Origin: an uncultured Porphyromonadaceae bacterium
Lineage (GTDB): Bacteria > Bacteroidota > Bacteroidia > Bacteroidales > Muribaculaceae
Direction of reading: 5' to 3'
NCBI GenBank assembly: GCA_900540205.1
Contig: UQER01000020.1
Location: 1-51,413, forward strand
DNA: 51,413 nucleotides
A program made the position numbers and the translations under genes. Shown in pieces: positions 1 through 6,066 of this stretch. The notes beneath the pieces were generated by a model. That model saw only the letters and a program-made list of their open reading frames with translations, was not told where the DNA came from and made no database searches. Position 1 is the stretch's first letter. The number at the start of each line of letters is the position of its first letter.

Positions 1-117
1 ATTTGTAGGGTCGCGACCTGTCGCGACTGCATCCCTGCGGAATCTTCGGTCTGTGTTGGGATACTTTACTCTCTGAGTCCCATTTGCAGTCGCGACAGGT
101 CGCGACCCTACACAAAT
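1..117. repeat. REPIN-like inverted repeat, copy 1
   Basis: Two long arms in inverted orientation (about 1-31 and 85-117) enclose a 53-base spacer. Each arm reads TGTAGGG, then GTCGCGAC-CT-GTCGCGAC, then TGCA, so each arm can form its own hairpin and the two arms can also pair. The right arm has an extra CA near its outer end. A GTAG foot followed by a stem-loop, doubled in inverted orientation, is the known layout of REP doublets (REPINs) moved by RAYT-type Y1 transposases. No transposase lies in the window. The element sits just downstream of thyA and its left edge coincides with the window edge. Confidence 0.75.
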
Positions 118-157
118 TTTTTCAGAGGCTAATTAATTTATTGATATATTGGCGGGG

Positions 158-952
158 TCAAACCGAAACCTCGGCCTTGATGTGGGGGTAGGGGTCGTAG
201 TCCTGCAGGGTGAAGTCGGAGTATTTGAAGTCGAAAATGCTCTTCACGTCGGGATTTATCACCATGCGGGGCAGCGGACGCGGGGTGCGAGTGAGCTGCA
301 GGTTAACCTGGTCTATGTGGTTGTTGTATATATGGGCATCGCCAAGGGTGTGGATGAACTCGCCGGGCTGCAGTCCGGTCACCTGCGCCATCATCATAGT
401 CAGCAGGGCGTAGGATGCGATGTTGAACGGCACGCCAAGGAAAGTGTCGGCGCTGCGCTGGTAAAGCTGCAGAGAAAGTTTACCCTCAGCCACATAGAAT
501 TGGAAGAAGGCATGGCAGGGGGGAAGGTTCATGTTGTCGAGGTCGGCCACGTTCCATGCGCTCACAATGATGCGGCGCGAATCGGGGTTGTTCTTGATGT
601 CGTTGACCGCCTGCGAAATCTGGTCGACGAAGCCGCCGTCGTAGCGCGGCCACGAACGCCACTGATAGCCGTAGATGTGACCCAGGCTGCCGTCGGGGGC
701 GGCCCATTCGTTCCATATGCGCACGCCGTTCTCCTGAAGGTAGGCCACATTGGTGTCGCCGCGCAGGAACCACAGCAGTTCGTGGATTATCGATTTGAGA
801 TGGAGCTTTTTGGTGGTGAGCAGGGGGAATCCGTCGGCGAGGTTGAATCGCATCTGGTAGCCGAACACGCTTCGGGTTCCGGTTCCGGTGCGGTCGGTTT
901 TCTGGACTCCGTTTTTGAGGATGTGCTGCAGAAGGTCGAGATATTGTTGCAT
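158..952 (-). CDS. thyA: Thymidylate synthase
   Basis: The 264-residue product has the exact length of the classical folate-dependent enzyme, which methylates dUMP to dTMP using 5,10-methylene-tetrahydrofolate as carbon donor and reductant in the cytoplasm. The catalytic cysteine is C146 in PPCHAFFQFYV. The dUMP-phosphate arginines are in RTGTGTRS near the N-terminus and in SRRIIV at 125-130. The folate and nucleotide region includes the QRSAD and NIASYA segments, and the C-terminal DYxPxPxIKAEVSV end is intact. Its start lies inside the out-of-frame 3' end of the upstream 4Fe-4S gene, so the two may be co-transcribed. A folA gene, often a neighbour, is not seen here; a REPIN follows instead. 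Confidence 0.97.
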   Translation of the reverse strand: MQQYLDLLQHILKNGVQKTDRTGTGTRSVFGYQMRFNLADGFPLLTTKKLHLKSIIHELLWFLRGDTNVAYLQENGVRIWNEWAAPDGSLGHIYGYQWRSWPRYDGGFVDQISQAVNDIKNNPDSRRIIVSAWNVADLDNMNLPPCHAFFQFYVAEGKLSLQLYQRSADTFLGVPFNIASYALLTMMMAQVTGLQPGEFIHTLGDAHIYNNHIDQVNLQLTRTPRPLPRMVINPDVKSIFDFKYSDFTLQDYDPYPHIKAEVSV

Positions 953-1797
953 ATGGGGTTCTGTAAGGTTTTACATGATAGTGTTGCGGAGGGGAGGGGT
1001 TTCACGGGCTGCATGAGTGGGATTGACAGTTTCTTGTGGCGCCAGGTGTAGCGGATGGCGTCGTCGGGGCATATATCCACACAATTGAAGCACACCACAC
1101 ACCGCGAGGAATCCACCACGTGGTCACTGAGGTTGATGCATTGCGCCTTGCAGACGTGTTCGCATGCCCTGCAGTTGGTGCAGCGGTCGGTGTCTATATC
1201 GAAATGGAAAAGCGGGGCATAACTGAGCAGGCTCAGCGAACTGCCCACAGGGCACACCGTGTTGCAGATTATGCGTCCGTGGCGCCCGGAGATGAGTCCC
1301 GTCACGGCAAGAAGGACAACTGCGATGCCTGTTGCGAGCCAGGAGGTGACGATCACCGGCATGCCTGACAGCCATTCGGCCAACGGATGGAGCAACGGGG
1401 TTGCCATCCTGCCGAAGATGGTGTACGGGTCTGTCCAGATGATAATGGCAGGCACGCCGGCTATGCAGCATCCTGCAATAAGTGTGAGCCATGTGTAGCG
1501 GAAGCGGTTGGCGGCGTTGACGTAACGGTAAGGTCTGCGGGCACGCCGCCGGGGCGTAAGCCGGTTGAGACGTGCGAAGCAGTCCTGCAGTGTTCCCAGG
1601 GGGCACACCGACGAGCAGTAGGCCCTTCCGAACAGGATGGTTGCGCCTATCCATACAATCAGCCCCGACACAGCCCCCAAAAAAGCCATTGTGACAATCT
1701 GTAAGCTTCCGGCCCAGTGCAATGCCTGTGCCACGCCGCTCCACATGCATGAGAAGAGCACGGTGACAATGATCAGCATTGCCATGCTTACAACCAC
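787..1797 (-). CDS. NapH/MauN-type membrane 4Fe-4S protein, C-terminus running into thyA
   Basis: Polytopic membrane protein with two ferredoxin-type clusters, related to the NapH/YccM polyferredoxins thought to pass electrons between the quinone pool and periplasmic or membrane partners. There are hydrophobic segments near the N-terminus and around residues 100-180, two CxxxCP motifs (AYCSSVCP and CNTVCP), then tandem 4Fe-4S motifs (CTNCRACEHVC and CVVCFNCVDICP) ending near residue 253. The remaining roughly 80 residues are low-complexity, and the last 55 codons are read out of frame inside thyA, so this tail is doubtful. The start is GTG; the in-frame codons upstream (encoding KFSAGRILKWIR) also look coding, so the true start may be earlier at a non-ATG codon. 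A TACATTTG box lies upstream. Partner and physiological role are unknown. Confidence 0.75.
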   Translation of the reverse strand: MVVSMAMLIIVTVLFSCMWSGVAQALHWAGSLQIVTMAFLGAVSGLIVWIGATILFGRAYCSSVCPLGTLQDCFARLNRLTPRRRARRPYRYVNAANRFRYTWLTLIAGCCIAGVPAIIIWTDPYTIFGRMATPLLHPLAEWLSGMPVIVTSWLATGIAVVLLAVTGLISGRHGRIICNTVCPVGSSLSLLSYAPLFHFDIDTDRCTNCRACEHVCKAQCINLSDHVVDSSRCVVCFNCVDICPDDAIRYTWRHKKLSIPLMQPVKPLPSATLSCKTLQNPICNNISTFCSTSSKTESRKPTAPEPEPEACSATRCDSTSPTDSPCSPPKSSISNR

Positions 1798-1889
1798 GCG
1801 GATCCATTTAAGGATGCGTCCGGCCGAAAATTTTCTATGTGTGTGCGGTGCTTTGATAGGGATGCTTTATAAGGATTGTTTGCCGGATG

Positions 1890-1897
1890 CAAATGTA
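1890..1897 (-). promoter_or_regulatory. -7 promoter box (TACATTTG) for the 4Fe-4S protein gene
   Basis: On the minus strand this matches the Bacteroidota -7 consensus TAnnTTTG. It lies in the gap after the methyltransferase gene, about 90 bases before the GTG start of the 4Fe-4S gene. No clear TTTG is seen at the -33 position. Confidence 0.5.
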
Positions 1898-1923
1898 CAA
1901 AGAATATTTCATGAAAAGAATAG

Positions 1924-2727
1924 CTACCTGCTGCGCAGCTGCCAGAAGGCCACGGCGGCTGCGGCTGCCACGTTGAGAGAGTCCACACGGTGGCTCATGG
2001 GGATGCGTGCCACATAGTCGGTGGAGGCTATCACTTCCGGTGCCAGACCGTCGCCTTCGGTGCCCATGACGATGGCCAGGCGCGGCTCGGCGTTGAGCAT
2101 GGGGTCGTCGATGGGTACGGAATTGTCGGTCAGGGCCATGGCCACCGTCTTGAATCCGGCCGCTGACAGCGATGCCACAGGGGCGTCGAGCCACGTCCAC
2201 GGCACGAGGAACACCGATCCCATGCTGACGCGGATGCTGCGGCGGTTGAGCGGGTCGCAACTCGTGCGTGTGAGGAGCACGGCGTCAATGCCAAGCGCTG
2301 CGGCGGAGCGGAATATGGCGCCGATGTTGGTGGTGTCGGTCACGCCGTCAATCACCACCACGCGTGATGCCTGCGATGTGACGTCGGTAACCGCCGGCTC
2401 GGGGCGCCGGCGCATTGCGCAGAGCACACCGCGCGTCAGTGTGTAGCCCGTGAGTGAGGCAAGCAGTTCGCGTGAGCCTGTATAGACAGGCATCCCCTCT
2501 GGGCAGCGGGTTATCACAGCTGCTGCGTCGCCTTCGATGTGCCGCTGCTCGCACAGCAGCGACACCGGTTCATAACCGGCATCGAGAGCCACGTGAATCA
2601 CTTTGGGGCTTTCGGCGATGAAAATGGCATTCTCCGGGTCGAGGCGGTTACGCAGCTGCGCTTCGGTGAGGCGCGCATAGACATCCAGTGCCGGATGGTG
2701 GTGCGAATCAATCTCTATAATGGGCAT
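1924..2727 (-). CDS. TrmH/SpoU-family RNA 2'-O-methyltransferase
   Basis: 267-residue SPOUT-class methyltransferase predicted to transfer a methyl group from S-adenosylmethionine to a ribose 2'-OH in tRNA or rRNA. All three family motifs are visible: motif 1 with the catalytic Asn and Arg in TNIGAIFRSAAALG, motif 2 in VMGTEGDGL, and motif 3 in IPMSHRVDSLNVAAAAAV, which forms the trefoil-knot cofactor site. The first roughly 100 residues resemble the substrate-binding domain of the RlmB/TrmH-like group. The substrate cannot be told from sequence. It is a single gene with its own TAAATTTG box just upstream. Confidence 0.92.
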   Translation of the reverse strand: MPIIEIDSHHHPALDVYARLTEAQLRNRLDPENAIFIAESPKVIHVALDAGYEPVSLLCEQRHIEGDAAAVITRCPEGMPVYTGSRELLASLTGYTLTRGVLCAMRRRPEPAVTDVTSQASRVVVIDGVTDTTNIGAIFRSAAALGIDAVLLTRTSCDPLNRRSIRVSMGSVFLVPWTWLDAPVASLSAAGFKTVAMALTDNSVPIDDPMLNAEPRLAIVMGTEGDGLAPEVIASTDYVARIPMSHRVDSLNVAAAAAVAFWQLRSR

Positions 2728-2758
2728 GATGTTGGTGGTGTCAGTGTTTTTGGTGAAA

Positions 2759-2766
2759 CAAATTTA
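2759..2766 (-). promoter_or_regulatory. -7 promoter box (TAAATTTG) for the RNA methyltransferase
   Basis: Minus-strand match to TAnnTTTG about 30 bases before the start codon at 2727, giving a short leader. The -33 region is weak. Confidence 0.5.
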
Positions 2767-2827
2767 AGCAAAAAACACGGTATTCGTGAAGGAAACAAAA
2801 ATTAGTGTTAAAATAAAGGCTCGGGTG

Positions 2828-2858
2828 TTGGAAAACAATTAAATTATGTATAGATTTG
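2828..2858 (+). promoter_or_regulatory. Promoter for the secreted two-repeat protein
   Basis: TTG at 2828-2830 and TAGATTTG at 2851-2858 are separated by 20 bases. This matches the Bacteroidota -33/-7 arrangement and leaves about 40 bases of leader before the ATG at 2904. Confidence 0.7.
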
Positions 2859-2903
2859 TGCCATTGATGAAACTAAATTAATTAATTTTAAAAACCAATC
2901 AAT

Positions 2904-4568
2904 ATGAGGAAATTCTACGCTTTGATTTCGATGCTTGCCATCGGCATTTCATCGCTTACAGCAGGCGTGACCCTGAAGGAATTCAACCCTAAGTCAATCC
3001 GTCAGGTCGACCTTACAGAATTCGGCGTCAAGCAGGACGCCCAGCGTAATCAGAATGCAGCTGTGGCACAGAAAGCCCCTGTCGCAGCCGCCGACGAGGA
3101 GACCTGGACAGACTTCGGCACTGCAAAATTCCATGACGGATGGGTAATGACCGGATTCGGTATACCCCCTCATCTCTTTTCATGGGATGTGCCTGTAAAA
3201 AAGAGTAGCCGTGGAGAGATCTATAAACTTATTGATCCCTGGCATCAGTCCACCATCAGCCTGCTGTTTGCTGCCCAGCAGCAGCCGTTCCCGTTTACCG
3301 ATGCTGCCTACGACATCGTCATCGACTGTACCAATCCAGATATGGTGAAAATGGACTATCAGCCCGGTGTGCAGTTCAAGGCTGGATATCTTGACAGACT
3401 GCTTCCTGTGCAGATTTCATTGAACACGATGTACGGGCTTATGAAAGCTAATGGCAAGACCGATGAGGAGGTGGCTCAGATGGGCTATCTGTCGACATTC
3501 TACGGAAATGTGATCACCCTTAAAGGCGCATGCGTAGGTCAGGGTAACCAGACCGTTGACCAGGCTGGATCTCGATTCCAGTATGAGGCATATAACACCA
3601 CTATAGAACTGCCTGGTGCAAAGGATTTCGCGTTTGAAGCCTATGTGACCGATATATGCATGCATCAGGGCGCCAACACAGTCAAATTCAAAAAAGGCGC
3701 CGACATCGCAACTGTTAAATATTGTCTGTATGAAGGCGACCGTCTGGGTCTTGCCGACATCTATTTCGACACGCTTGAAGCTCAGAATCAGTTCACAGCT
3801 GTCGACGCTGCTGCCACGGAAGTTGCTGTGACCAGTTCATATGAAGAGACAGGTCTGGTGTCAGTGCTCCTTGCCGGATATGACAACGCAGGCCGCCGAG
3901 TTGCACAGACAATGTGCTTGTACATCCAGCATGCCGATGATTCCGACCAATGGAAGGATCTTGGTGAGGCAACCTTTACTGAGGATCTTCTCGGTCAGGT
4001 ATACACCAATTCCGCCAACAAACCATGGGGAACTACAACTTACAAAGTGAATGTTCAGGAGAACAAGTCCACCAAGGGGCTCTACCGCATTGTGAATCCC
4101 TATAGGGGTGCCTGGCCTCATGCGTCGAACAACAAACATGAGTCGACCCATGACTATTATCTCACAATCGATGCCACCAACTCCGCTCAGGTCTATATCC
4201 CCTATAGCTTCGTCGGTTTTGACAGTGGCGATGACTATGGCTGTGACTATCTTATCAGTGCCAACGCCTATGAATCCAATCCGAATGCCGCACTGTGGGG
4301 CAAACTTAAGGATGGCGTCATAACATTGCCTGCAGAATCGGTTTATGATTTCACCATTTACGATTCGACTCCTTATCCCACCGGTGCCGGACAGTTCAAG
4401 CTTGTGCTCCCCACAGGTTCGGGCATCGAAGGTGTTATGGGCGACGGAGATGCCGATGCTCCTGTTGAATATTTCAACCTCCAGGGCCAGCGCATCCTCA
4501 ATCCCGCTGCCGGTCAGCTCGTAATCCGCCGTCAGGGTGGCGAGGTGACCAAGATGGTTGTCCGCTGA
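2904..4568 (+). CDS. Secreted two-repeat protein with EYFNLQG C-terminal tail
   Basis: 554-residue exported protein of unknown function. It has an N-terminal signal peptide (MRKFYALISMLAIGISSLTAG) with no lipobox. Two copies of a domain are visible. The first begins near residue 67 (TWTDFGTAKF) and the second near residue 349 (QWKDLGEATF); both continue into a V-V strand and a Y-(K/R)-(L/I)-(I/V)-(D/N)-P segment (EIYKLIDPW, GLYRIVNPY). From about residue 505 the protein ends in an acidic linker and the tail APVEYFNLQGQR...IRRQGG..VTKMVVR. The same tail ends the FG-GAP protein of PUL 2. I take it as a sorting or anchoring signal of the type IX secretion kind; that is inference. The gene has its own promoter and is monocistronic. 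Confidence 0.8.
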   Translation: MRKFYALISMLAIGISSLTAGVTLKEFNPKSIRQVDLTEFGVKQDAQRNQNAAVAQKAPVAAADEETWTDFGTAKFHDGWVMTGFGIPPHLFSWDVPVKKSSRGEIYKLIDPWHQSTISLLFAAQQQPFPFTDAAYDIVIDCTNPDMVKMDYQPGVQFKAGYLDRLLPVQISLNTMYGLMKANGKTDEEVAQMGYLSTFYGNVITLKGACVGQGNQTVDQAGSRFQYEAYNTTIELPGAKDFAFEAYVTDICMHQGANTVKFKKGADIATVKYCLYEGDRLGLADIYFDTLEAQNQFTAVDAAATEVAVTSSYEETGLVSVLLAGYDNAGRRVAQTMCLYIQHADDSDQWKDLGEATFTEDLLGQVYTNSANKPWGTTTYKVNVQENKSTKGLYRIVNPYRGAWPHASNNKHESTHDYYLTIDATNSAQVYIPYSFVGFDSGDDYGCDYLISANAYESNPNAALWGKLKDGVITLPAESVYDFTIYDSTPYPTGAGQFKLVLPTGSGIEGVMGDGDADAPVEYFNLQGQRILNPAAGQLVIRRQGGEVTKMVVR

Positions 4569-4576
4569 TGCACTAC

Positions 4577-4680
4577 GGGACGCCCCGCAGGGCGTGTCCC
4601 CCTCTCATAAGAGTTTATTCATCACATTTAAATGCAACGAGGCGATGCGTCGGATTATCCGGGGCATCGCCTCAATGCTT
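4577..4680 (+). terminator. Two hairpins after the secreted two-repeat protein
   Basis: A GC-rich hairpin at 4577-4600 (GGGAC-GCCC against GGGCGTGTCCC, with a small bulge) is followed by a perfect 10-bp stem GAGGCGATGC/GCATCGCCTC at 4639-4673. The second is trailed by TGCTTTTATG. The second stem is the better terminator candidate, though its T run is short. Confidence 0.5.
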
Positions 4681-4730
4681 TTATGAGAATCCCTTGTCTG
4701 GCTCCCCGACCATTTAATCTTGTCTGTGAG

Positions 4731-4761
4731 TTGGAATTTACATGCCGATAGGCTATCTTTG
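4731..4761 (+). promoter_or_regulatory. Promoter for the MgtC/SapB gene
   Basis: TTGG at 4731-4734 and TATCTTTG at 4754-4761 are 19 bases apart. Transcription would start close to 4768, so the ATG at 4768 would be leaderless. The ATG at 4807 is the likelier start. Confidence 0.7.
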
Positions 4762-4806
4762 TGAATCATGCTGCTATATATGCATGGGGCAAAACTGATT
4801 GTTGAT

Positions 4807-5526
4807 ATGGAAAATGCTTTTAAATATATTGTTGACGTGCTTAACTCCACCGAGGTGAATCTGGCCAACTCGGTGTTCCGGTTGGTGCTTTCGATGATTC
4901 TCGGAGTGTTTGTAGGAGCCGAGCGCAAACGCAAGGGCCAGATTGCAGGGGTGCGCACTTTCGCCCTGATTTCCATGGGTTCATGTCTGGCCATGCTGCT
5001 TTCGGTCTATGTGCCTCAGGAATATTTGGGTCTGAAGAATGGCGACCCGGGCCGCATTGCCGCGCAGGTGATCACCGGCGTGGGTTTCCTCGGCGGCGGT
5101 GCCATGATTCACATGCGCGGATCGGTGCGCGGCCTGACCACGGCTGCCGGCATCTGGATGACCGCCGCCATCGGTATGGCTGTGGGCGTGGGCATGTACT
5201 GGTGTTCCGTGATAGCCACTGCATTGATTCTTGTCACGCTCGTACTGTTTGAATCCTATGAGCAGCGCCGCAACATGGGGCAGGAGAACCGTGCCCTCAA
5301 ACTGGTTGTGGACGGAATAGTGACCGATCTGGACGCATATAGGGAGGTGTTCAGACAGCATGGCGTGCATCTGAGCACTTATTTCCTGCAATACAATTAT
5401 TCCGACAACACCACCCAACTCAATTTCGTGGTGCTTGCACCGTCGCACCGCAATTATCTCCCCATGTTCGAGGATATGCGTGAAATTCGTCCCACGCGTT
5501 CCCTGATTCTTACCGCGCAGGAGTGA
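4807..5526 (+). CDS. MgtC/SapB family inner-membrane protein
   Basis: 239-residue membrane protein. The MgtC/SapB core is clear: the RLVLSMILGVFVGAERKRKG segment, the AGVRTFALISMGSCLAML helix, the GVGFLGGGAMI glycine-rich motif, then RGLTTAAGIWMTAAIGMAVGVGMY, followed by a soluble C-terminal domain of about 80 residues resembling the ACT-like tail of longer family members. The family is linked to magnesium limitation and acid tolerance, and in Salmonella MgtC acts on ATP synthase; transport activity is not established. I chose the ATG at 4807 rather than 4768 because the promoter box ends only 7 bases before 4768 and family proteins begin shortly before the first helix. The gene stands alone, and no magnesium-sensing leader is evident. 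Confidence 0.88.
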   Translation: MENAFKYIVDVLNSTEVNLANSVFRLVLSMILGVFVGAERKRKGQIAGVRTFALISMGSCLAMLLSVYVPQEYLGLKNGDPGRIAAQVITGVGFLGGGAMIHMRGSVRGLTTAAGIWMTAAIGMAVGVGMYWCSVIATALILVTLVLFESYEQRRNMGQENRALKLVVDGIVTDLDAYREVFRQHGVHLSTYFLQYNYSDNTTQLNFVVLAPSHRNYLPMFEDMREIRPTRSLILTAQE

Positions 5527-5598
5527 TTAACAAATGTTAAAAATGATTGCGTTTTCAAAATGTGTCAATGCTGTAACAACTGCGTAATAATGCCATTG

Positions 5599-5606
5599 TA
5601 AATTTG
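5599..5606 (+). promoter_or_regulatory. -7 promoter box (TAAATTTG) for the putative small RNA
   Basis: Matches TAnnTTTG and precedes no open reading frame on this strand until beyond a strong terminator, which suggests a non-coding transcript. A -33 TTTG is not clear. Confidence 0.5.
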
Positions 5607-5611
5607 CATCG

Positions 5612-5777
5612 CAATCGGCAATAGAGCATTAGCTCGCCGCCGGTTCTCCGAAATAGTCATACCACCTAAATCTATCGAAAAAACTCAGCATACTCGACAG
5701 TAATTTAGAGCAAAGTAAATAACATACTTCATTATCCCTTAAGAACGGGTCGTCGTTGATGACGCTCCGTTTTTTAT
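5612..5777 (+). ncRNA. Putative small non-coding RNA of about 165 nt
   Basis: A promoter box at 5599-5606 and an intrinsic terminator at 5744-5777 bracket about 165 bases with no plausible start codon and frame. Near the 5' end GAGC-ATTA-GCTC can form a small hairpin. The transcript ends in AACGG...CGTC-GTTGAT-GACG...CCGTT followed by six Ts. It does not match what I remember of 6S RNA, tmRNA, SRP RNA or RNase P RNA, so I give no family. The minus-strand frame across it (78 codons from 5865) starts inside the neighbouring REPIN and is probably chance. Confidence 0.5.
5744..5777 (+). terminator. Intrinsic terminator of the putative small RNA
   Basis: Outer stem AACGG (5744-5748) with CCGTT (5767-5771), inner stem CGTC/GACG, 6-base loop, then a T-rich run. 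This is a well-formed rho-independent terminator. Confidence 0.75.
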
Positions 5778-5851
5778 TTGGATATAACAGTTGTCTCCTG
5801 AGGGATGCAACACCCTCGCTGCTAATATCCAGTGAATCAAAGCTGTTATCG

Positions 5852-5946
5852 AATTGTAGGGACATGCCTTCGGCATGTGTAACAGTTTTGGTTTCTGGGC
5901 ATTATCGTACACCGGCCTCACATGCCAAAGGCATGTCCCTACGATT
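5852..5946. repeat. REPIN-like inverted repeat, second stem type
   Basis: Arms at 5852-5879 and 5919-5946 match at 26 of 28 positions and enclose about 39 bases. Each arm has the same GTAGGG foot as the other elements, but the stem is GACATGCC-TTC-GGCATGTG rather than the GTCGCGAC type. It looks like a REP doublet of a different REP family. Confidence 0.65.
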
Positions 5947-5963
5947 TGATGGATGTGACTTCT

Positions 5964-5994
5964 GTTTACAAGAAGTAAATGCACAGTATTTTCG
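5964..5994 (+). promoter_or_regulatory. Possible promoter for the thioredoxin-like gene
   Basis: TTTA at 5964-5967 and TATTTTCG at 5987-5994 are 19 bases apart. The -7 box has C in place of the last T of TTTG, so this is a weak match. Confidence 0.3.
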
Positions 5995-6066
5995 GTTTGC
6001 CCCATGATATTTTATATAAATGTAAATACAATCTCAGTTTATATGACAATAACATCTCTTATGTCA

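Larger units (their letters stand above)
5527..6066. other. 540-bp gene-free stretch
   Basis: No credible protein gene lies here. It holds a promoter box and probable small RNA ending in a terminator (5599-5777), a small hairpin with GAGGG/CCCTC arms (5800-5817) inside a weaker stem (5781-5790 with 5843-5850), a REPIN-like element (5852-5946), and a possible promoter for the next gene. Confidence 0.7.

Noticed and set aside
149..1051. Long open frame on the plus strand opposite thyA
   Set aside because: It is an antisense shadow of thyA and the 4Fe-4S gene; thyA is unmistakable and the plus-strand product has no recognisable features.
4768..4806. ATG at 4768 as start of the MgtC/SapB protein
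   Set aside because: It lies at the predicted transcription start and adds 13 residues not expected in the family; a leaderless start is possible but less likely.
5612..5700. Short stretch GGTTCTCCGAAATAG resembling a conserved 23S rRNA segment
   Set aside because: The likeness is only about 15 bases from memory and the flanks do not continue it, so it is not an rRNA fragment.
5629..5865. 78-codon minus-strand frame across the putative small RNA
   Set aside because: It starts within the REPIN-like arm, lacks a promoter box on that strand, and covers the terminator of the plus-strand RNA.
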